The notes under the pieces were generated by a model, which ran no database searches, was not told where the DNA came from, and worked only from the letters and a program-made list of their open reading frames with translations. The position numbers and the translations under genes are program-made. Below are positions 1 to 8,802 of a stretch of DNA of 64,000 nt, in pieces (position 1 is the stretch's first letter; each line of letters starts with the position of its first letter). Where the stretch lies: positions 1 to 64,000 of the forward strand of contig CAYNHL010000002.1 of the NCBI GenBank assembly GCA_964397015.1, given 5' to 3'. The DNA is from MADRE2 sp964397015. GTDB lineage: Bacteria; Desulfobacterota; Desulfobacteria; Desulfobacterales; Desulfobacteraceae.

Positions 1-59
1 AACTGCTCCGGCTTTACCGATTTTTGTGGGCAACTCAATTGTTCAATTTCTAAAAAAAA

Positions 60-1208
60 TTAGAACTTGAACTGAGTGGACTGACGCCAGCTCATGTATG
101 CCTGCTGACGGAAATCATCGATCAGATGATGGGTGAAATCGAGTTCACATACTTCAAAGAACTTTTCCCATCCGATTCTTTCAGCCCAGTCACCAAGGCG
201 TTCATATTTATTCGCACCTTTTGCATATGCTTCTACCATATGGGTGATGGCATCTGTCATGGACGGCCATCTGGGCATTTCATTGGGCAAAAAGGCCACT
301 ACAACCTTGGAAAACTTGGGATCTGAAATCCGGTTGGAAACCTTGCCGCCGGCCATGAGCACGATGCCGTCACCTTCGGTATCTGCAAGCGGCATTGACG
401 GACACATGGTGTAGCAGTTTCCGCAATACATGCATCTTTCATTTTTAACGCTCACGGATTTCACTTCGTTGCCGTTAGGCAGGGTGACTTTGGCCGGTTT
501 GATGGCCGCTGTCGGGCAGGCTGATACAGCCAGCGGAATTTCACATACCTTGTCCAGGTACTCGTGATCCAGCATGGGCGGTTTTCTGTGATACCCGAGG
601 ATCGCGATATCAGAACAGTGGACCGCGCCGCACATGTTCAGGCAGCAGGCCATGGAAACACGAAGCTGGGCCGGAAGCCGCATATCCTGGAAGTCTTTGA
701 ACAGAACATCCATGGCAGCTTTTACCGTACCTGAGGCATCGGTTGCAGGGGTATGGCAGTGAATCCATCCCTGGGTATGGATAATATTGGTGATGCCGGC
801 TCCAGTACCGCCGATGGGAAACTTGAATGATCCGCCGGCAAATTTTCTGGATGACAGATCATTTTTCAACGGTTCCAGTTTATCCTTGGAATCCACCATG
901 AATTCCACATTGTTTCGGGTGGTAAACCGCAAATAACCATCACAGTGCTTGTCCGCAATATCACAAACTTCATTGATCAGACCGGTGGACATCAATCGGG
1001 CGCCACCCACCCGGACCGTATATACTTCATCTCCTGAATCGGCCACATGCACGAGTACACCGGGCTCAAGGATTTCATGGTGAGACCATTTTCCCTTGTT
1101 TTTGGCGATCACAGGAGGATAGAACTCGTTATAGTCTCTCGGGCCGATGTCAGTGATTCTGTTTTCCATCGGTTTTGCTGGATCATAACCAGTAGAAATA
1201 AATGCCAT
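60..1208 (-). CDS. dsrB: Dissimilatory sulfite reductase beta subunit
   Basis: Beta subunit of siroheme sulfite reductase, which reduces sulfite in the cytoplasm as the terminal step of sulfate respiration with DsrA and DsrC. The 382 residues match the full family length. The Cys-rich motif [12 protein letters not shown] for the siroheme-coupled cluster lies mid-protein. A C-terminal half ferredoxin domain carries CPTAA and [12 protein letters not shown] for a further [4Fe-4S] cluster. The start is preceded by GGGAG. The gene lies 15 nt after dsrA, so the two are co-transcribed. The usual next gene, dsrD, would lie beyond the left edge and cannot be checked. Identification is secure. Confidence 0.98.
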   Translation of the reverse strand: MAFISTGYDPAKPMENRITDIGPRDYNEFYPPVIAKNKGKWSHHEILEPGVLVHVADSGDEVYTVRVGGARLMSTGLINEVCDIADKHCDGYLRFTTRNNVEFMVDSKDKLEPLKNDLSSRKFAGGSFKFPIGGTGAGITNIIHTQGWIHCHTPATDASGTVKAAMDVLFKDFQDMRLPAQLRVSMACCLNMCGAVHCSDIAILGYHRKPPMLDHEYLDKVCEIPLAVSACPTAAIKPAKVTLPNGNEVKSVSVKNERCMYCGNCYTMCPSMPLADTEGDGIVLMAGGKVSNRISDPKFSKVVVAFLPNEMPRWPSMTDAITHMVEAYAKGANKYERLGDWAERIGWEKFFEVCELDFTHHLIDDFRQQAYMSWRQSTQFKF

Positions 1209-1223
1209 TATTATTCTCCCTTC

Positions 1224-2552
1224 CTATCTCTTATGGTGTTTTCTGTATTCATCGACATCACGTTCCCAGCCACCCGGTACTTCGTCTTCTTTCCAGAAGA
1301 TATAGGGGTTGGTCCTCGGGTAGGCAACGTGCTGCGGCATCGGGTCGATACCAGTCACTTCCAGAAGTGTCTGGAAACCCTGACGCATGATCAGTTCACC
1401 CAGTCTTTCGCGGTTTTTGCCTTCTTCCATCCACCAGTCCCAGATGTTTTCAATCACTTCCGTAATTGCTTCATAATCATTGTCAGGATTGACTTCAATA
1501 AACGGAACCAGCAAAGACCCCATCTGGGCACCATCAAGAATCGGTGCTTTTGCACCGCAAAGAATGGAACAACCGGTTTCTTTACCAATTTTCAGGGCTC
1601 TTGGCATGACATTGATGCAATGCATGCAACGGGTGCAGTTGGCATTGTCAATGGTAAGTTTCTTGTTTTCAAATTTCATGCATTTGGTGGGACACAGGCC
1701 CAAAACTTCTTTTTCAATGTCGAACGGACCCCAGTCCTTGCTGCCTTTGTAGGCACCGGCATTGGCCGGGTAAGCCGGATCGTTTTCAACATATTTGTTA
1801 ACGGCATCCTGATCGATGCGGATGTCATCTTTCCATGTACCGATAAAGGACATGTCTGAACGTGCAATGGATGCCACACAGCAGTTGGGGCAACCGTCCA
1901 GTTTGAACTTGAATTTGTAGGGGAATGCCGGTCTGTGAAGTTCATCCTGGTATTCATTGGTCAGAAAATACACCAAGGCGTTGGTGTCATAGCAGGCATA
2001 TTCACAACGGGATTCACCCAGGCAGTCGGACGGGGTTCTCAGGTTGGAACCCGAGCCCCCAAGGTCCTGGTTCATGTCATGTGTCAATGTCCAGAAGATT
2101 TCTTCCAGCTGGGGTGTTGTGGTCCCGAGAAGGATGATATCACCGGTGGAGCCGTGCATGTTGGTTACGCCGGATCCCCTGAGGTCCCAAAGATCACAGA
2201 TTTCCCTGAGATACTTTGTTGTATAGTATTTGCCGGCGGGCTGATTCACACGCATGGTGTGGAAGGCCTCGACACCGGGAAAATTTTCAGGCTGATCGCA
2301 GTACCGGCCGATAACACCGCCGCCGTATCCGAATACACCGACAATTCCGCCGTGTTTCCAGTGGGTTCTGCCATGCTTGTATGACAGCTCCATGATACCG
2401 AGAAGATCATCCACACAGTCCTGGGGGATCTGGAATTCAATATTTGCCTCATTTTTAGCTCTTTTTTCAGCCTGCTCCTTCAGGTCGGAAACAAAGCTAG
2501 GCCATGGGCCGGATTCCAGCTGGTCCAGTAAAGGAGTTTCATGCTTAGCCAT
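1224..2552 (-). CDS. dsrA: Dissimilatory sulfite reductase alpha subunit
   Basis: Alpha subunit of the cytoplasmic alpha2-beta2 sulfite reductase. The 442 residues carry the siroheme/[4Fe-4S] motifs SDCLGESRCEYAC and CPNCC, and an inserted ferredoxin domain with CPTKC and CTRCMHC. These are diagnostic of DsrA. A strong GGAGG Shine-Dalgarno sequence lies 7 nt before the ATG. It is the first gene of dsrAB and has its own upstream promoter-like sequence (2703-2731), which gives a leader of about 145 nt. Nothing suggests truncation. Confidence 0.98.
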   Translation of the reverse strand: MAKHETPLLDQLESGPWPSFVSDLKEQAEKRAKNEANIEFQIPQDCVDDLLGIMELSYKHGRTHWKHGGIVGVFGYGGGVIGRYCDQPENFPGVEAFHTMRVNQPAGKYYTTKYLREICDLWDLRGSGVTNMHGSTGDIILLGTTTPQLEEIFWTLTHDMNQDLGGSGSNLRTPSDCLGESRCEYACYDTNALVYFLTNEYQDELHRPAFPYKFKFKLDGCPNCCVASIARSDMSFIGTWKDDIRIDQDAVNKYVENDPAYPANAGAYKGSKDWGPFDIEKEVLGLCPTKCMKFENKKLTIDNANCTRCMHCINVMPRALKIGKETGCSILCGAKAPILDGAQMGSLLVPFIEVNPDNDYEAITEVIENIWDWWMEEGKNRERLGELIMRQGFQTLLEVTGIDPMPQHVAYPRTNPYIFWKEDEVPGGWERDVDEYRKHHKR

Positions 2553-2702
2553 TTACTTACCTCCGTTAAAAGTTAATTTACAATTCTAATGAAAAGAATC
2601 TTGAACTTTTCATTCATAGTTTAAATAAAAAGGCTTTAAATCTAAGGTGGAAATTATGGCTTACCAAATTTAAAGCACTATTTTGCTCAAAATAACATTG
2701 CA

Positions 2703-2731
2703 GATATAGAATGTCTGGCAGGACATGTCAA
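2703..2731 (-). promoter_or_regulatory. Candidate sigma-70 promoter of dsrAB
   Basis: On the minus strand a perfect -35 TTGACA (2726-2731) is followed after exactly 17 nt by TATATC (2703-2708), a 4/6 match to the -10 consensus. It lies in the 203-nt gap between the unknown gene at 2756-3931 and dsrA, facing dsrA. No experimental support. Confidence 0.6.
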
Positions 2732-2755
2732 TAAAAAAGGTATTTTTAAAAGGAT

Positions 2756-3931
2756 TTATCTCCCGGGCCATGCGGTGGTGATGTCCTTGAGGCAGGAGTG
2801 AAAGAAGAAACAATGATCTTCAAGGTGGGTCCTGATCAGTGAGATCTCGGATGCCTCCTGGTTGCAGGCACAGATTATCTGTTCTGAAATCGTGTAAAGA
2901 TCTTCAAAAGAAAGTGATGAGAGAATGGTTGGCAGCAGCTGCCTGATGCCCGGGCGCAGCTCAAGTGTCCGGTGTGTGTCAAGGGCTTCGAGTGCGCCTT
3001 CGACAGCCTGGCGGATCAGCATGCCGGGCAGCCAGGCACTGCCTTTGGTGCCGTCTGTTCTATCCAGCCGCATCCTTAGGCCGAGATTGACAATAAAATG
3101 AACAATGTTTGTCAAACAGGCCTGGTCCCGGCTGAGCTCTCCTGTCTCCATGTCTGCCAGGGACTGGTATCCCCTGACCGTGATCAGCTTTACATCAAAT
3201 CCTGCCGGCCCTGGACCGGCAATGAAATCACCTGTTGCATGATGCCATGGAAAAATCTGTTCCCCTGTTTCAGGGTTGAAAAAATGGGCAAGGATCCGGC
3301 CTGCCTGCCTGAATATGGAGCAGGCATCAGACGGGTCAAGCCTGGCGATGGAGCCTTCGGATAACCAGAGACCAATGGCGTAACCGCCGGGTTCCGGCGT
3401 GGCGTGAAATTCATAGTGGTTGTCAAACCATTGTCCCAGGAAAAGGGAAACCGGCCCTTTATGGGTTGAAACAGTGTCAAAGCCGAAAACTTTCGGCAGG
3501 AAGCCCTGTTCGTCAATTTTTTCCAGTCGGGACAGTAGTTGGTATTCCTGGCCTGCAAGTGAAAGGCCGGGTTCTGACACCGCACCGTTGACAACAAAAC
3601 TGGTACGTGTCCCCCGGGCTTTTACCGATGCCCTGACCGGGTGGTAGAACGGGCCGTGTTTTTCAAGGGTCAGGTCCAGTGCTTCCGGTATGACCTGTGA
3701 ACCGGTGGTCTTGTACAGGGCATGTTTCAAGATCGTTTCGTCTTTCTGCAAAAGGAACATGCAGACGGCGGCCAGGTAACCGGCGACTGTCATGTGCGGG
3801 GCGCTGTCGTGGAGAGGCTCCTGGCCGGGATCTCTGGTCAGGCTGCTGCCTGAATCTGTTTCACGGTCAATGGCGATCGGGACGTCATCTATGCCGGCTA
3901 TGAAAAAACGGACGGGTATCCGGGTGTCCAT
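2756..3931 (-). CDS. Conserved-looking protein of unknown function upstream of dsrAB
   Basis: 391 residues, no recognised family. It has no signal peptide or membrane segment, so it is presumably cytoplasmic. A central region contains GQEYQLLSRLEKI, LPKVFGFDTV, LFLGQWFDNHYEFH and, further on, IFPWHHATGDFI. The spacing of an E-x-x-L-L helix, a hinge-like aromatic stretch and a later HHATGD motif recalls aminoglycoside-phosphotransferase or kinase-like folds, but the canonical HxDxxxxN and DFD motifs are not obvious, so this is only a suggestion. The start overlaps the TPR gene stop (TGATG), so the two genes are translationally coupled. It lies immediately 5' of dsrAB on the same strand. Confidence 0.75.
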   Translation of the reverse strand: MDTRIPVRFFIAGIDDVPIAIDRETDSGSSLTRDPGQEPLHDSAPHMTVAGYLAAVCMFLLQKDETILKHALYKTTGSQVIPEALDLTLEKHGPFYHPVRASVKARGTRTSFVVNGAVSEPGLSLAGQEYQLLSRLEKIDEQGFLPKVFGFDTVSTHKGPVSLFLGQWFDNHYEFHATPEPGGYAIGLWLSEGSIARLDPSDACSIFRQAGRILAHFFNPETGEQIFPWHHATGDFIAGPGPAGFDVKLITVRGYQSLADMETGELSRDQACLTNIVHFIVNLGLRMRLDRTDGTKGSAWLPGMLIRQAVEGALEALDTHRTLELRPGIRQLLPTILSSLSFEDLYTISEQIICACNQEASEISLIRTHLEDHCFFFHSCLKDITTAWPGR

Positions 3932-4587
3932 CAGCGGTGAGGTGCCAGTTCTTCTATAAGCCGGGGGGAAACCTCGTAGCCGAGCCTGACCGCTTCATCA
4001 CAATGCTTGATGGCGGATGCATAGTCGTTTGTCTCCAGGTAGGCAACGGCCAGGTTGTTGTGGGCCACGGGAAACTCCGGCTGTACCCGTACCGCTTCCA
4101 GGTTGGCTTCTATACTTTCTTTGATCAGGCCTTTCATGACATATGCGGTGCCAAGGGTTGTGTAGGCCTGGACGAAATTCTTGTTGTGGATAATGGCTTT
4201 TTTCAGGAATTTGATGGCTTTGTCCGCCTTTTCTTCATCTTCTTTGGGATCAGTGCCGTCACACAGCTGGAGCAGTACAAAGGCCATGTTGGCGTATCCT
4301 TCTGCAAAGCCGGCCCTTACTTTTGTGGCCCGTTGATTGAACCTGTAACAGCCTTCCAGGTCTTTTCGCTGGAGGCACAGCCCGCCGAGAAGAACATAGG
4401 CCTCTGCAAGGGTGGGGCTTTTATCAATGGCGTCGTGGAGCATTTTTTCGGCTTCATCATATTCCTGTTTTCCCATCAGGGCTACCGCGAGGTTGTAAAG
4501 GGTCGTGCCGCAGTCCGGGTTTCCCGAAAGGTTCACTCTTAGCTGGTTAATATGCTCATCAACGTTCCTGGGTGTCTGTTTTGTCAT
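3931..4587 (-). CDS. Tetratricopeptide repeat protein
   Basis: 218 residues built largely of TPR helical hairpins: units with the pattern LYNLAVALMGKQEYDEAE, AYVLLGGLC, AYTTLGTAYVMKG and AHNNLAVAYLETNDY are visible at about 34-residue spacing. TPRs mediate protein-protein contacts, and no catalytic domain is present. There is no signal sequence. AAGGAC precedes the ATG. It is the first gene of a pair with the downstream unknown protein (1-nt overlap), and both run into dsrAB. It diverges from the dapA-like gene across 260 nt. In that gap AGTCACACT occurs twice (4683-4691, 4734-4742) flanking CAGGG/CCCTG arms, which may be a regulatory site. The partner is unknown. Confidence 0.9.
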   Translation of the reverse strand: MTKQTPRNVDEHINQLRVNLSGNPDCGTTLYNLAVALMGKQEYDEAEKMLHDAIDKSPTLAEAYVLLGGLCLQRKDLEGCYRFNQRATKVRAGFAEGYANMAFVLLQLCDGTDPKEDEEKADKAIKFLKKAIIHNKNFVQAYTTLGTAYVMKGLIKESIEANLEAVRVQPEFPVAHNNLAVAYLETNDYASAIKHCDEAVRLGYEVSPRLIEELAPHR

Positions 4588-4847
4588 GGTCTTGTCCTTG
4601 TGTCAGCCTTTATTTTCTTAAAAAAATTATCATCGCAACCCAAAATAATAGTCAGTCATTTGTTTTATGTCAAGATTATTCAAGTCACACTCCAGGGCAA
4701 CCGCATGCAAAATACTTAAATGCGACAACCCTGAGTCACACTGTTGTTTGAGCAAAGATAAATCTTGAACACATTTGTGACATATGATAGCACAAAGAGA
4801 GCCATTTTGGTGGGCGCAAACAATTTTTCAAATCAGGAGTCAGCATT

Positions 4848-5879
4848 ATGAAAGCCGGATGTTACACTGCGTTGATCACTCCGTTCGACGCTGAAGGTGC
4901 CGTGGACGGCCAGGGATTGAAAAAGCTGGTGGACTTTCAGATCGATAACGGCATTACCGGTATTATTGCTACCGGCACAACCGGGGAAAGTCCGACACTT
5001 CAATGGGAAGAACATAACCGTGTGGTGGCTGAGATTTCCGGGCATACCCGGGAAAAATGTCTCTGTATTGCCGGTGCCGGCAGCAACAATACAAAAGAAG
5101 CCCTTGAAGCGGTAGAGCATGCGGTAAAAGAAAAGGTGGACGGGGTGTTGATGGTGGACCCCTATTATAACGGTCCAAGCTCCACCGAGATCAGAAAGGA
5201 GTATTACACTCCTGTTGCCGAGGCGTTTCCTGATACCCCGGTCATCCCCTATATTATTCCCGGCCGTACCGGTGCCCAGATGATGCCTCAGGATCTGGCT
5301 ATCCTGGCCGGCAGGTATTCAAACGTGGCTGCTGTAAAAGAAGCCACCGGAGATATTGAAAACATGAAGCTGACCCGCCGGCTGTGCGGAGAAGACTTTT
5401 TAATTTTTTCAGGTGACGACGCTCTGGTTTTCCAGATAATGACTGATCCTGAAATCCGGGCATCCGGTGCCATATCCGTAATGTCCAATATTGTGCCTGG
5501 CGCCATGTCCAAAATGGTGGCCGCCCTTATTCAGGGTGATATCGATGCGGCGCTGAAAATTCAAGCCGCAATAAAGCCCCTGCTGGATCTCGTGGTAGTG
5601 ACAACGACAGAGGAAACTCCCGTCGGCCCGGTAACCTGCAGGGCCCGTAATCCGCTGCCGTTGAAAACTCTGATGCAGCTTCTGGGCATGCCTTCCGGGC
5701 CGTGCCGCAGACCTATCGGAAAAATGACCCCGCATGGACTTGATATCATTGTCCGGGCGGCACAGAATGTATTAAAGCTCAATTCAGGCGTGTTTGAGCC
5801 CATTGCCCGCTTTTTTGATATCGATATCGAGGACCGGTTGTATAACCCGGTATTTAGGGATCATTTGAGTTATGGTTAG
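4848..5879 (+). CDS. dapA: Dihydrodipicolinate synthase family aldolase
   Basis: Class I aldolase that in lysine biosynthesis condenses pyruvate with aspartate semialdehyde. The DapA active-site set is visible: GTTGES near residue 42, the tyrosine pair in DPYYNGP, YIIPGRTG with the catalytic Tyr and Arg, and the Schiff-base Lys in VKEATG. At 343 residues it is about 50 longer than typical DapA (about 292). The extra C-terminal part follows PVTCRARNPLPLKTLMQLLGMPSGPCRRPIG in composition. It may therefore be a specialised DapA or another NAL-family aldolase. An AGGAG Shine-Dalgarno sequence precedes the ATG. The 3' end overlaps the convergent YkgJ-type gene by 4 nt. Confidence 0.88.
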   Translation: MKAGCYTALITPFDAEGAVDGQGLKKLVDFQIDNGITGIIATGTTGESPTLQWEEHNRVVAEISGHTREKCLCIAGAGSNNTKEALEAVEHAVKEKVDGVLMVDPYYNGPSSTEIRKEYYTPVAEAFPDTPVIPYIIPGRTGAQMMPQDLAILAGRYSNVAAVKEATGDIENMKLTRRLCGEDFLIFSGDDALVFQIMTDPEIRASGAISVMSNIVPGAMSKMVAALIQGDIDAALKIQAAIKPLLDLVVVTTTEETPVGPVTCRARNPLPLKTLMQLLGMPSGPCRRPIGKMTPHGLDIIVRAAQNVLKLNSGVFEPIARFFDIDIEDRLYNPVFRDHLSYG

Positions 5880-6673
5880 GGCTTGGTCTTGAGTTTGAAT
5901 TTTTCTCTGCCCTGGTCAAACAGCAGGGACTTGAGCCATTCAAACCCGAACTGCAGCAGTTTGATCTCATCCTGTTCTATCGCTTCCACGGTGCCGGCAT
6001 CGATATCATAGCGGTCCAGGAAAGATGACTTGAACACGAATTGCCTGAACGCATCGATATCATAACAGGTGGTGAAAAACATTTTTTTTGTTTCAGGGGT
6101 CAGCCTCATGCTCTGGGGCACAGATTTTTTCCGGACAATCAGGTTGGCCCATCCCTCATTTACTTCATCCCTGAGGTCTACACCCTGGTCCTGGCGCCAT
6201 TCGGCCACCGTCCATTCCTTTTTTTCCTCAAAGCCGAAACAGTGGGCTTCTTTGACTGTAAAGAAAAATTCATCTTTTTCACCCAGTTCGTTGGCATAGC
6301 TCAATGATCCGACTCCTAAAGGATAGTACCGGCAGGTTGTGGGCCGGTCCTCGTAAATGATGCACCCTTCTTTGTCCTTGACAAACGGACATGAGTTGCG
6401 GTCGTCATCCAGCAGTTTCAACGTTACAATCGGCAGGTCCGCTTTTTCAAGAAGCTGCGGAGTGGTATAAATGGCGAGGAATTCACTGGATGTCAGATCC
6501 AGCCGCTTTTTCATGGTAATTATATCATAGGGGGTCAGCATCAGGGAGATCCCCCTGCAGCAATTGGTAAAACATTTGACTCCCTTGTGGCACTCAAATT
6601 GAAACCGGCTGTTATATCCCAGTTGTTCCGGAGGTATTTCAGATTCAGGGCGTTGGTTCGGTGTTGTATCCAT
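5876..6673 (-). CDS. YkgJ-type cysteine-cluster protein
   Basis: 265 residues with the YkgJ/CxxCxxxxCC-type signature. An N-terminal block FECHKGVKCFTNCCRG (about residues 26-41) and a second block CPFVKDKEGCIIYEDRPTTCRYYP together supply cysteines for a metal or Fe-S site. Members are widespread and mostly of unknown role. The C-terminal half, rich in aromatic and charged residues, is not recognised. GGAG precedes the ATG. Convergent to dapA with a 4-nt overlap, and divergent from galU over about 295 nt. Confidence 0.85.
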   Translation of the reverse strand: MDTTPNQRPESEIPPEQLGYNSRFQFECHKGVKCFTNCCRGISLMLTPYDIITMKKRLDLTSSEFLAIYTTPQLLEKADLPIVTLKLLDDDRNSCPFVKDKEGCIIYEDRPTTCRYYPLGVGSLSYANELGEKDEFFFTVKEAHCFGFEEKKEWTVAEWRQDQGVDLRDEVNEGWANLIVRKKSVPQSMRLTPETKKMFFTTCYDIDAFRQFVFKSSFLDRYDIDAGTVEAIEQDEIKLLQFGFEWLKSLLFDQGREKFKLKTKP

Positions 6674-6968
6674 GATGGCTCCATCTTTCTTGAATTATTG
6701 CATAAAAAGTAATGTTTATATACAAAATTAATAATAATGTCAATTAATTATGAAAAAAAGAAATAATTGTCTCCCGCCGGCCGGGCACGGGTATGTTCCT
6801 GGTTGATCAGGCCTTGAAAAGATGCTGGATGATTGAAACAGCATGAACTTTTTTGAAAGTATTTTTCTTTGACATAATTCAAAATGCCGGTTACAAATGA
6901 GGATATTTGGAAAAACGGCACACTGTTGCGCAGATATAAATTTTCCACGGGTGAAACAAGGAGATGCG

Positions 6969-7844
6969 ATGAAAATAAAAAAAGCGGTTTTTCCGGTTGC
7001 AGGTCTTGGGACCCGTTTTCTTCCGGCCACTAAGGCAATGGCAAAGGAAATGCTTCCCGTCGTGGACAAGCCCATTATTCAGTATGCAGTTGAAGAGGCT
7101 TTTGAAGCGGGTATCGAACAGATAATCTTTGTTACCGGCCGGGGTAAAAAAGCGCTCGAGGATCATTTTGACCGGTCCTTTGAACTCGAGCTGAGTTTAA
7201 AGGAAAAGCAGAAACTTGATTTGCTCAAAATGGTGGAAGAACTTGTCCCTACAACCGGAACCATTATTTATACCCGCCAGAATCAGCCTCTCGGGCTGGG
7301 CCATGCCATCTGGTGCGCCAGGGATATTGTCGGAGACGAGCCCTTTGCCGTTCTGCTGGCCGATGATCTGATACAGACAAACGGCCGGCCGGTGCTGTCT
7401 GATATGGTTGAACGTTTTGACCGGCTCAGGGCGTCAATGGCGGCTGTCATGGAGGTGGAAACCGATCAGACCGACAAATACGGCATCCTGGATGCGGTAA
7501 AAACAGAAGAACAGATCTACCGGATCAATGACATGATTGAAAAACCACCTCCTGAGAAAGCGCCTTCCAACCTGGCCATTATCGGCAGGTATATCCTGAT
7601 GCCCAAAATATTCGAGTTTCTTGGCAGAAAACGCCCGGGAGCAGGAGGTGAAATTCAGCTGACAGACGCCATGAGGCTGCTGTTAAAGGAGCAGCCGGTT
7701 TACGGTTATAAATTTGAAGGACTGCGGTTTGACTGCGGTGACAAGGCAGGTTTCCAGATGGCAAACCTGGCCTTTGCCATGGAACGGCCGGATATCCGGG
7801 ACCGGCTGATCAAATTTATAACGGAAATGAAACAGACGTTTTAA
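6969..7844 (+). CDS. galU: UTP-glucose-1-phosphate uridylyltransferase
   Basis: Makes UDP-glucose for envelope polysaccharide synthesis. The protein opens with KKAVFPVAGLGTRFLPATKA, the nucleotide-binding loop of GalU, and continues with KEMLPVVDKPIIQYAVEEA, LADDLI and the C-terminal GGEIQLTDA and FDCGDKAG motifs. An upstream in-frame ATG at 6897 exists, but the ATG at 6969 is preceded by AAGGAG and begins at the family's usual N-terminus, giving 291 residues. The stop overlaps the convergent transglycosylase gene by 4 nt. Confidence 0.96.
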   Translation: MKIKKAVFPVAGLGTRFLPATKAMAKEMLPVVDKPIIQYAVEEAFEAGIEQIIFVTGRGKKALEDHFDRSFELELSLKEKQKLDLLKMVEELVPTTGTIIYTRQNQPLGLGHAIWCARDIVGDEPFAVLLADDLIQTNGRPVLSDMVERFDRLRASMAAVMEVETDQTDKYGILDAVKTEEQIYRINDMIEKPPPEKAPSNLAIIGRYILMPKIFEFLGRKRPGAGGEIQLTDAMRLLLKEQPVYGYKFEGLRFDCGDKAGFQMANLAFAMERPDIRDRLIKFITEMKQTF

Positions 7845-8419
7845 GTTTTTTTGATGTTGCTGTAAATCCTCATGACCTTTTCCACGTACTGGCGGGTTTC
7901 GGAAAACGGGGGGATGGACCGGTAGCGGTCCACTGCATTCGGTCCGGCATTGTAGGCTGCAAGCACCAGCGGCAGCTTGTTGTTGTATCTATGGAGAAGC
8001 TGCTTGAGGTACAACGTGCCTCCCATGATGTTCTGGGAGGGATCGAAAGGGTCTATCACATTCAGGCTGGTATAGTTCTGGGGCATGATCTGCATGAGTC
8101 CCTTGGCCCCTTTGCGGGATACGGCCCCGGGATCGAAGCCTGATTCCACCTGTATCACCGCCTTGACCAGTGAAAAATCAACCCCGTATTTATTACTGGC
8201 TTTCTCTATGATGCTGTCATAGGCCGTATGGTGGACAGGCCGGGTTCCATATTCGGATTTTTCTTTGATATAGAGCTTGTAGTTGCTGGAAGTCGGTACA
8301 TTTGTGAAGTGAACGACCCCGCTGCTGTCAATGTACTTGTAGATATCTGCGCGGCAGGGACCGGTATGGATAAATGCCGGCAAAAAGACCACCAGGGCTG
8401 TCCAGAACATTTTTTTCAT
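7841..8419 (-). CDS. Lytic transglycosylase with SLT domain
   Basis: 192 residues. A Sec signal peptide (about residues 1-24, KKMFWTALVVFLPAFIHTG) is followed by a short DUF4124-like segment (DIYKYIDSSGVVHFTNVP). The SLT domain from about residue 68 has the catalytic Glu in VIQVESGFDPGAVS, then GAKGLMQIMP and LAAYNAGPNAVDRY. It cleaves peptidoglycan glycan strands in the periplasm. It is the last gene of a tight run with the unknown 8427-8801 gene (7 nt) and the EndoQ-helicase gene. Confidence 0.94.
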   Translation of the reverse strand: MKKMFWTALVVFLPAFIHTGPCRADIYKYIDSSGVVHFTNVPTSSNYKLYIKEKSEYGTRPVHHTAYDSIIEKASNKYGVDFSLVKAVIQVESGFDPGAVSRKGAKGLMQIMPQNYTSLNVIDPFDPSQNIMGGTLYLKQLLHRYNNKLPLVLAAYNAGPNAVDRYRSIPPFSETRQYVEKVMRIYSNIKKT

Positions 8420-8426
8420 TTATTTT

Positions 8427-8801
8427 TCACCTGCTGCACACGTCTTGATACTTTTTCAAAACCAGCTTCAGTGCAAAGACAGGTTTTTCGATATAGGGTT
8501 TTATATTGGCTAAAAAGGCTTTTTGCATGTCATCAAACACCCGGTCTTTTTCATGGTCCATGATCATGTTTCTTGTCGCGGTGTACTCATAGGTGACACA
8601 ATTTCCCAATTTATTGATTATATCATCCGGATCCAGTGAATTCAAACGGTTTCCTTCAAACAGGTCCCTTGTGACCGGAACACTCATGGAGGCTTTGAAT
8701 TTTACTACAAAGGTGTCGGCGGCAATTTTCCTGGATAGATCTTCGATTATCAGCATGTAACCGCCGGCCAGCATAATTGTCTGTACAATGTTTTCTTTCA
8801 T
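8427..8801 (-). CDS. Small protein of unknown function
   Basis: 124 residues, mixed alpha/beta composition, no signal peptide and no recognised domain. The N-terminus (KENIVQTIMLAGGYMLIIEDL) is moderately hydrophobic but too polar for a clear membrane helix. It ends in a Lys-rich helix with a single Cys. Its ATG lies 1 nt downstream of the EndoQ-helicase stop and its stop 7 nt before the transglycosylase, so it is embedded in an operon, which supports it as a real gene. Confidence 0.75.
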   Translation of the reverse strand: MKENIVQTIMLAGGYMLIIEDLSRKIAADTFVVKFKASMSVPVTRDLFEGNRLNSLDPDDIINKLGNCVTYEYTATRNMIMDHEKDRVFDDMQKAFLANIKPYIEKPVFALKLVLKKYQDVCSR

Positions 8802-8802
8802 T

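Noticed and set aside
1047..1859. Long open frame (270 codons) antisense to dsrA/dsrB
   Set aside because: No ribosome-binding site and composition explained as a shadow of the highly conserved dsrAB frames.
4588..4847. Lysine riboswitch before the dapA-like gene
   Set aside because: The 260-nt gap shows no lysine-aptamer core; only short direct and inverted repeats are visible.
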